A stretch of DNA of 64,000 nt, from positions 63,793,330 to 63,857,329 of the forward strand of contig NC_092860.1 in assembly GCF_032062135.1 (NCBI RefSeq), written 5' to 3'. This document shows positions 57,821 through 64,000 of this stretch, piece by piece. Numbering within the stretch: the first letter of the stretch is position 1; every line of letters begins with the position of its first letter. The translations under genes were made by a program, and so were the position numbers. The notes under the pieces were generated by a model. That model worked only from the letters and a program-made list of their open reading frames with translations, was not told the origin of the DNA and did not search any database. This DNA comes from Pyxicephalus adspersus. Taxonomy: Eukaryota > Chordata > Amphibia > Anura > Pyxicephalidae.

Positions 57821-57835
57821 AACATGCCGGATTTT
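57821..57835. repeat. Left copy of L1 target-site duplication
   Basis: AACATGCCGGATTTT, identical to 63582-63596. Confidence 0.93.
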
Positions 57836-58232
57836 TTTTTTTTTAAACATTCTTTATTTAAAATTTTTATAAAACAAGATACAACATACAGACTCATCAT
57901 GAAATAGGCAATAATATAACAACCAACATTAAGCGAGTGATACAAATATCATGAACAAAACAAAAAAAGGAAGATATAGAGTCAGTCATAAGAATGAGAC
58001 ATTGAACAAATATGATTCACATAGCTCAAAATAACGTTTGCAGAAATAGAAAATAGAAATACAATAACAACCACACTTAAATTATGTACTGAAGCACAAC
58101 GGTATAGCTTATGCCTGTGGAGGTGTTTGTGTACATAGGTAAAAAGGCAGTGGAGTATGGAGAAATCGCAGGATCCCTCGGAGTGGCTCCCCCTGTCATT
58201 ACATTTGGAGTACATAAAAGTATACCCAAAAA

Positions 58233-58400
58233 TCAGGTTGAGGAAATCAGGTCTCTGTATTCAGTGGTAAGGAGAAATTGAGACCAATAGTACCAGGTAA
58301 GTGCAACTTTCCCGCCCGTGCCCCTCACCGTGGAGGTAAGATCCTCCATTCGATGAATTTCGTTGATTTTGTTAAACCACAAGCCAATCGTGGGGGGGGG
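58233..58400 (-). pseudogene. Frameshifted C-terminal tail of L1 ORF2
   Basis: Continues the ORF2 family pattern (IGLWFNKINEIHRMEDL, then FALTWYYWSQF-like sequence) to a stop at 58233. It is separated from the main frame by the C9 run. Confidence 0.75.
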
Positions 58401-61400
58401 CAGGGTTTCGCCAGCCAGCAGCGATGCAGGAAAGTGCAGCCACAAGTAAGTGTCTGACCACTGAACTTTTGTAAGCCTTCCTTGAGAAGGTATTGAGTTG
58501 TAAGAGGAAAAATGTCGGATCCTCAGGGACAGGTTGGTCTGTCATCCGTTGAACTACGGACCTAACCATGGTCCAGAAGTTTTTCAGGAGAGGGCAGAGC
58601 CAAAACAAGTGGAGCAGTGTACCCCTCTCCGTCTGACATCGCCAACAACGGTCTGATATGTCCGGAAAAATGCGATGTAGTTTCTCAGGGGTGCGATACC
58701 ATCTCGACACTACTTTGAAACAAATTTCTTGGTAATTACTCGCAATGGAGGCCTTATGGGTCCAGAAAAGGATATTTTCTCGCTGTTCCTCCGATAATGA
58801 GCGGCCCAATTCGGCTTCCCAAGAGGCGAAGAATGGGGGTGTAAGTACAGGAGGGGAGTCCTGTAACATGCCGTAAACCACAGATAAGGTGTGTCTGGTC
58901 CCTCCCTCCCCTACACACAGCCGCTCAAAAGGAGTGAGGGTTCTGCAATATGTCTGGACCGGGCGCAGGCTAGTTAAAAAATGTGTTATTTGCATGGTTC
59001 TCCAGGAGTCCACACGGAAATCACCAGTAGAGTCCTGGAGATCCCTGGGTTCAATCCAGCCATCTGCTTTAATAAAATGCATCGCCCTGCACCTCCCTCC
59101 AGAAAGCAAATCCCTGAACCCTCTGTCCTCTAGCCCTGGAGGAAAGGACGGATTACCCAATATCGGATATAGGGGCGATGGGGACGGAGAGAGGTGCAAA
59201 CGGTGGAAATTCCTAACCTCCAACTCCCACGTACAGCCCAATGTGGGATGAGATTTGAGGTCTGGAAGCGCAACCAGTGGTAGCCAAGGCAGGAGGTGCA
59301 AAGGCGTTGGAGAAAAGCACTGCTCCAAAAAGATCCACTGCTTAAATCTCCCATTCCTACACCAGTCAAGTACTCTTGTCAGGTGGGCCGAGAGATAGTA
59401 TTGAGATAGGTTCGGAACCCCCAAGCCCCCGTTCAATTTTGGCCTCATAAGCAAGGTTCTGCTAAGTCTAGGAGCTTTATTACGCCAGATAAAGCGGAAC
59501 AACTTAGAATGAAGATTCCTGAAAAAGGACCCGGGTATCTTAATGGGCAGCGCCTGAAAGAGATATAAAAACCTAGGGAGAACATTCATTTTTATGACAT
59601 TTATACGCCCCATCCAAGAGAAAGTCACTTTGTCCCACTTATCCAGATCAGAGTTGACTGTGGAAAGCAATGGGGCAAAATTTCTCTGAAATAACTCTGG
59701 GAGTAATCTAGGAATTTTAGTACCTAAATAAGTGATAGCCTCGGTTTCCCATTTGAACGCAAATGACCGTTGTAGATGGGTACGGACTCCAGGTGGTAGT
59801 GACACATCCAAAGCTGCAGATTTGGAGTAGTTAATTTTAAAGTTGGAGAGGGTGTTAAATTCCGACAGAGTGGTCATTAAATTAGGTAGGGAGACTATCG
59901 GGTTAGTTAAAGCCAGCAATAAATCATCTGCATAAGCCGCCACTTTCTGGGATTGGCCTCCCATGTCCATTCCAGAAATTGCGGGGGAGGAGCGGATCCG
60001 ACACAGGAGCGGCTCCAGGGAAAGAATAAAGATCAGTGGGGATAGGGGACAGCCCTGTCGCGTGCCATTACGAATGGAGAAGGAATCAGAGAGTAGGCCG
60101 TTGACCCTAACCCTGGCCGTGGGTTCAGAATATATGGCTCTTATCCAAGAGAGCATCTTGGGGCCTAGGCCTATATGTGATAGCGTCTTGTCCATGTAAA
60201 GCCAGTCAACTCTATCAAAAGCCTTTTCAGCATCTGTGGACAGTAACATAAGTGGAATTTTTTTAGATGTAGCGTGATAAATCCAGTTTATACCTCTGGT
60301 CGTGTTGTCCCTGGCCTCCCTACCGGGCATAAAACCCACCTGGTCCAAGTGTACTAGTTTATGCATGACCGTAATTAACCTAGAGGCTAGAATTTTGGTA
60401 AAGAGCTTAAGGTCCTGGTTAAGAAGAGAAATTGGTCTGTAACTTGCACATGAAGAAGGGTCTTTACCCTCTTTAGGGATAACCGCAATGGTGGCGCGCA
60501 GTGTATCTAAAGAGAACCTATCGCCGTCAGTGAGAGAGTTAAGCGCCGCCACAAGGTGAGAAGCTAGGGAGGCTTGAAACGTTTTATAATAAATCAAAGG
60601 GAGCCCATCCGGTCCTGGAGTTTTCCCCACTGGAGTGTTCGCAATAGCTGCCCCTAGTTCCTCAATCGTAATGGGAGCCTCTAATAAGTCCCTTTCAGAA
60701 AAAGAAAGGGAGGGCATCCCACTTACCCTGAGATAAGTTTGAATCGCCTGTGTTCGTCCCTCAGGTTTCTGGGGGGAGGAAGTCTTGGAGATATTATATA
60801 ATGAGGCGTAATATTGGCGAAAAGATTCTGCCATCTCTTTAGTATAGAAAATTTTTCGTCCGTGATTGTCCGTGAGAAAGGAGATGAACGACCGGGTTTT
60901 CTGGGTACGGAGTGCGTGAGCTAGCAAGCGTCCGCTTTTGTTACCATGTTCGTAAAACATTCTCCTACATTTAGTCAGAGCGAATTTCGCCCTGCCCAGA
61001 CAGAGTAGAGAGAGTTTCTCACGGGCAACACGGAGTTCTCCACCCACCGTAGGATCAAGGGAAGATTTATGTTTAGCCTCCAGCAGTGCTATACACCGTA
61101 AGGTATCTCCTATTTCCTGCTGGCGGGCTCGTTTGAGTCTCGTTCCATGTTTAATAAAAATACCTCGAATAACCGCTTTATGAGCCTCCCACAACAAGGT
61201 TGGGCCTATTTCAGGAGAGGCATTAGTCTGGAAATAATGAGAAAGTTCAGAATTTACATCTGCCAAAACAGCCGTATCCTGTAGGAGGGATTCGTTTAGA
61301 CTCCAGTTCCAAGATTTAGGATGGGAGTAAGAGAGTTCAACAGAAATGGAGACCGGCGCATGTTCAGATAAAGTAATGGACCCAATGGAACACGAGTGTA

Positions 61401-62052
61401 TCCTATGCAATTCCGAGTGAGGGATCCAAAAATGATCAATCCGTGAATACGAGCTGTGGGGAGCGGAAAAAAACGTATAGTCTCTGTCCTTAGGATGTAG
61501 AATACGCCAAGCATCTAAGAGCCTATATTGGGACAGTACTTTTAAGGGCTTACTGTTAAGCCGGTGTAAGTTGGGGGTGGGGCCTCCACCAAACGTATCC
61601 ACTGAAACATCAGGTGAAAAATTAAAGTCCCCGCCTAGGACCAGGACTCCCTCTTGGAAATATTCCAATTTCTGGAGAGTGTTACTGAGAAAGGCAGCCT
61701 GCCCAATATTAGGGAGGTAGACTGTGGCCAAAGTAACCATAGAGCCTCCCAAAGTCCCCTTAGCAAAAACATACCTGCCCTCCGAACAGCTTTGTAGTTC
61801 CTGAAGTTTCCATGTGACAGAAGATGCTATCAAGATACTCACTCCTTTAGATTTGGACATAGCAGAACAACTATGATATGCTGTCGGGTATCTCCTATCA
61901 CTCAGTCTCGGGAGTCTGTCTGCTCGGAAGTGGGTTTCCTGCAGAAAGGCTACATGAGCTTTTAACCTATGTAATTCTGCCAGAATGGATGAGCGCTTTT
62001 CTGGGACATTTAGTCCCTTAACATTGTATGTAACTACATTAATCTCACCCAT
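58372..62052 (-). CDS. L1 ORF2 protein (endonuclease plus reverse transcriptase), 1,226 aa
   Basis: Open from MGEINVVTYNVKGLN to GWRNPAPPHDWLVV. Endonuclease: N near residue 9, QETH near 38, GGDFNFS, SRIDHFW, and SEHAP near 230, where L1 endonucleases usually have SDH, so a catalytic Asp is Glu. RT: GKTPGPDG near 478, AEKAFDRVDW near 613, GTRQGCPLSPL, and the YADDLLL box near 706. The Cys-rich end is RCWRCQ...LFWLC near 1134. The protein nicks the target and copies its own RNA. The final about 50 residues (PPTIGLWFNKINEIHRMEDL and on, 58445-58233) are in another frame; a C9 run (G9 on +, 58392-58400) at the crossover points to a one-base slip, real or in assembly. Confidence 0.93.
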   Translation of the reverse strand: MGEINVVTYNVKGLNVPEKRSSILAELHRLKAHVAFLQETHFRADRLPRLSDRRYPTAYHSCSAMSKSKGVSILIASSVTWKLQELQSCSEGRYVFAKGTLGGSMVTLATVYLPNIGQAAFLSNTLQKLEYFQEGVLVLGGDFNFSPDVSVDTFGGGPTPNLHRLNSKPLKVLSQYRLLDAWRILHPKDRDYTFFSAPHSSYSRIDHFWIPHSELHRIHSCSIGSITLSEHAPVSISVELSYSHPKSWNWSLNESLLQDTAVLADVNSELSHYFQTNASPEIGPTLLWEAHKAVIRGIFIKHGTRLKRARQQEIGDTLRCIALLEAKHKSSLDPTVGGELRVAREKLSLLCLGRAKFALTKCRRMFYEHGNKSGRLLAHALRTQKTRSFISFLTDNHGRKIFYTKEMAESFRQYYASLYNISKTSSPQKPEGRTQAIQTYLRVSGMPSLSFSERDLLEAPITIEELGAAIANTPVGKTPGPDGLPLIYYKTFQASLASHLVAALNSLTDGDRFSLDTLRATIAVIPKEGKDPSSCASYRPISLLNQDLKLFTKILASRLITVMHKLVHLDQVGFMPGREARDNTTRGINWIYHATSKKIPLMLLSTDAEKAFDRVDWLYMDKTLSHIGLGPKMLSWIRAIYSEPTARVRVNGLLSDSFSIRNGTRQGCPLSPLIFILSLEPLLCRIRSSPAISGMDMGGQSQKVAAYADDLLLALTNPIVSLPNLMTTLSEFNTLSNFKINYSKSAALDVSLPPGVRTHLQRSFAFKWETEAITYLGTKIPRLLPELFQRNFAPLLSTVNSDLDKWDKVTFSWMGRINVIKMNVLPRFLYLFQALPIKIPGSFFRNLHSKLFRFIWRNKAPRLSRTLLMRPKLNGGLGVPNLSQYYLSAHLTRVLDWCRNGRFKQWIFLEQCFSPTPLHLLPWLPLVALPDLKSHPTLGCTWELEVRNFHRLHLSPSPSPLYPILGNPSFPPGLEDRGFRDLLSGGRCRAMHFIKADGWIEPRDLQDSTGDFRVDSWRTMQITHFLTSLRPVQTYCRTLTPFERLCVGEGGTRHTLSVVYGMLQDSPPVLTPPFFASWEAELGRSLSEEQRENILFWTHKASIASNYQEICFKVVSRWYRTPEKLHRIFPDISDRCWRCQTERGTLLHLFWLCPLLKNFWTMVRSVVQRMTDQPVPEDPTFFLLQLNTFSRKAYKSSVVRHLLVAALSCIAAGWRNPAPPHDWLVV

Positions 62053-62529
62053 TATGGCAGAGAAAAGTTTACTTTACAAGCAATCAAAGTACACAAACAA
62101 CAGAGAAAGCAAAAGCAAAAGATAAAAAAAACAAAAAAAAAAACAAAAGACAAACAACAATTAACAATAAGCGCAAATCAGCTGCGCGGAGTCCCTTGGA
62201 GGGGGAGGCTCAGGTGGTCAGGACAGAGTCCCCACCACCCGGGCCAGGCCTATCATTACATGCCAATACATTAGATGTTGGATGAAGGCAAATGTAAGCA
62301 GTACGGGGGAGGGTACTTTAAAGTTTCAACATTCTCCAAAGAATAGGTCAGTATCAAATTTAGTTACAACCAATACAGTAACAAAAATGGACAGTGTAGA
62401 ATAAAATAAAATAAAATAAAATAAAATAAAACAAGGATCTTACAGACTGTAATTCTTCACGGGTCAACCCGCCAATCACGGCAGGGGAAGGAGCTACAAG
62501 TCTTTCCAAAGGTCACTTGATCGCGTAGA

Positions 62530-62880
62530 CTACAATCTCGTAGGAGCCTGTGATGTGTCAGGGTTCGGGTGAGAACTGGGCTGGCTCCGCAATACGTGTT
62601 TGTCAGGATCCGCTGGGGGGGTTAAAAATGTGGGTAGCAAGGGCCAATCTGGCAGGTCTACATGAGGAAGCTCAAAAGTCGTCAAAAAGGCAACTAAGTC
62701 CCCCAGTTCCCGAAAGGTGGAGGATTTGTTTCCCTTATGAGCATACAGTTGAAATGGAAAACCCCATCTATATTTGATGTTATTCTCTTTCAGCAGTCTT
62801 AAGAGTGGCTTCAGAGCCCTACGCAGTGCCAGGGTATTACGGGAGAGATCCGTTAAGAACATGATGGGTACTAAGTAGCA
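62530..62880 (-). pseudogene. L1 ORF1p C-terminal domain only
   Basis: IMFLTDLSRNTLALRRALKP then LLRLLKENNIKYRWGFPFQL and YAHKGNKSSTF are ORF1p C-terminal-domain text; compare ATYKWGYPYQLLVFKGDTTF in the L1 at 27900. The frame ends QAPTRL-stop at 62530. The coiled coil and RRM that should precede it are absent. Upstream sequence passes directly into the 5'UTR monomers, so about two thirds of ORF1 is deleted. The open frame extends to 62919, but its first residues are leader sequence. Confidence 0.75.
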
Positions 62881-63245
62881 AGGTAGTACAGGGCAGGATA
62901 TAATGTAGGATAATCCCAAATCCCTTCTCTCTGTTAGGATGGCTATGGATGCAGATTATCGAGTTGTACTTTGCACAAGGGGCCATGCGGCCAAGATGGC
63001 CGATTTCACTTTCAAAATCAGGCAAATGAACAGTGTCTTCCACAAATAAAGTGATCAAGCTTATTAGCAAAGTAGTACAGGGCAGGGAATAATGTAAAAT
63101 AATCCCAAATCCCTTCTCTCTGCTAGGATGGCGATGGATGCGGATTATCAGCTGGATAGGGAGCCGCTTGAAGAAAATGGCCGCCGGATGTCTCTAGTCA
63201 CAGGGCAACTCCCAGGGCCTCAGAAATAACAGGCTTTAAAGAAGG
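62869..63245 (-). repeat. L1 5'UTR monomers, two degenerate copies of about 188 bp
   Basis: gtagtacagggcagg followed by aataatcccaaatcccttctctct and taggatggc.atggatgc.g appears at 62882 and again at 63070. Each is followed some 50 bases later by a YY1-like AAGATGGCCG (near 62993) or AAAATGGCCG (near 63174) on the + strand, i.e. antisense to the element. Confidence 0.75.
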
Positions 63246-63581
63246 AAAAATAGTCGTGCTTACCCCCAAAAAGGGAAGGGAAGATGGGCTTCTGTGTCAG
63301 CAAGGGCTTGCGTGATGGGCCGCCTGGCCAGTTCTCCCTCCTGTGGGTGTCAGCAGCCACTGGGATCCGGTAAGTCCCCTGCAATGCGGGGAGCGGCGTC
63401 TCTGCTCTCACTGCCCGCCCGCTCTCAACCCGCCCGCACGTCACCCGCCGCCGTCTCCCCGGGTATACACAGTGCCCGGGGGCTGTAGTGTGTGCAGCCC
63501 GCAGTAAGAAAAAATCCACGGGCAAGAACGGAGCCCAGCGGTGGTGCGGCCGGTCTGGTTGACTCCTCCCCCGGAAGTCCC
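63180..63581 (-). promoter_or_regulatory. CpG-rich 5' leader/promoter of the young L1
   Basis: Highly CpG-rich (for example gcccgcccgctctcaacccg and cacccgccgccgtctccccg on +). It lies immediately inside the 5' target duplication. An internal pol II promoter at this position is usual for L1; here it is inferred from composition and position. Confidence 0.65.
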
Positions 63582-63596
63582 AACATGCCGGATTTT
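63582..63596. repeat. Right copy of L1 target-site duplication
   Basis: AACATGCCGGATTTT, identical to 57821-57835. Confidence 0.93.
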
Positions 63597-64000
63597 ATAC
63601 AGTCTCCGAGTAGAGGCAGAGAAGGGGCACTAGGGGGTTCCTCTGGTCCAAAAATTAGCCACCAGATCTCACTGCTCCGTTTTAAGCCATACACAGGCTT
63701 CAGAGTACAAGCAGAGGTCTCTTGGGGGGGGGTCTTTCAGTCCAAAAATTAGCCAGCTACACAGCTCTGTTATACGTTACAAGTGACAGGTGGCAGCAGC
63801 AAGAGGAGGAAGCAGTGGGCACTGAGATGGTGCGGAAGTGTGGATGGCATTGTTAACTGGCATCTAGAGCTGGGTACTGGGAGGAGGAGGCAGTGGGCCC
63901 CGAGACGGAGCAAGGACGGCATTAGTGGTTGAGTCCATCACCTATATGGACAGTGTACAAGCTGTAGCTAGTGGAGACAATGCTTTGTAGGGGACTGCCT
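63597..64000. other. Sequence right of the young L1
   Basis: Continues the interrupted repeat-like sequence (gtccaaaaattagcca occurs twice, near 63648 and 63741). No gene recognised. Confidence 0.4.

Larger units (their letters stand above)
57836..63581 (-). mobile_element. Young L1-type LINE, 5.75 kb, with 15-bp TSD
   Basis: AACATGCCGGATTTT flanks both sides exactly. The 3' end (left) has an A tail (T run 57836-57844 on +) preceded by AATAAAGAATGTTT on the - strand. The 5' end (right) is a CpG-rich leader. In order on the - strand: 5'UTR with two degenerate about 188-bp monomers, an ORF1 remnant holding only the C-terminal domain, and a nearly intact ORF2. Perfect target duplication and a long open ORF2 show that it inserted recently compared with the other LINEs here. 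Confidence 0.93.

Noticed and set aside
63220..63752. Frames of 60-100 codons in the GC-rich right end
   Set aside because: They are explained by stop-poor CpG-rich L1 leader sequence; no family motif.

Overview
This is vertebrate genomic DNA, most likely from a frog. It has one recognisable single-copy host gene, REST (RE1-silencing transcription factor), in an AT-rich, intron-containing, transposon-dense background. The mix of CR1 with an SGNH esterase ORF1, L1/Tx1-type LINEs, L2 and tRNA-derived SINEs, Ty3/gypsy, Penelope-like, Tc1, PIF/Harbinger, hAT-like and TTAA-target elements suits an anuran; the species is inference. There are no prokaryotic features. Three runs of N (5202-6010, 7100-7863, 36726-37150) are assembly gaps.

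Layout. 1-2800: decayed L1 ORF2 (+). 3560-18475: one CR1 LINE (+) cut into four pieces by three later insertions, each with a visible target duplication: an 8.5-kb PIF/Harbinger transposon (4772-13286, TAA), a Ty3/gypsy LTR element (14377-16547, GACAG) and a TTAA-target MITE (17578-18195). The Harbinger element itself contains another DNA transposon (4967-8238). 18476-20494: non-repeat-looking DNA with a CpG-dense block that could be the REST promoter and first exon. 20495-22814: a DNA transposon nested in another. 23145-23775: an inverted pair of tRNA-derived SINEs. 24075-26690: L2 LINE (-). 26925-36426: a second L1 (+) broken by at least four insertions. 36427-37304: MITE. 38028-49650: REST (+). 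50564-54382: intergenic DNA with MITEs. 57836-63581: a young L1 (-) with a 15-bp target duplication and a long, nearly intact ORF2.

REST is encoded by three coding exons (38036-38906, 45676-45759, 46884-48622) joined in phase 1, giving 897 aa: an N-terminal repressor region, eight clustered zinc fingers, a basic and acidic linker with a perfect 5-copy 24-nt repeat, a conserved [10 protein letters not shown] degron and a C-terminal ninth finger. Between coding exons 2 and 3 there is a candidate for the neuron-specific exon N (46768-46777), with a TGC motif upstream of its acceptor. Its inclusion would stop translation just after finger 5, the architecture of REST4.

The most unusual mobile element is the Harbinger transposon. 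It carries three genes rather than two: a DDE transposase (+), a MADF-BESS protein (-) and a Myb/SANT-like protein (+). The transposase and MADF genes interlock, each with its last coding exon inside the other's intron on the opposite strand. GAACG/CGTTC motifs recur in the two termini, just before the transposase ATG and in the divergent MADF/Myb promoter, suggesting a common binding site. The copy is decayed by frameshifts.
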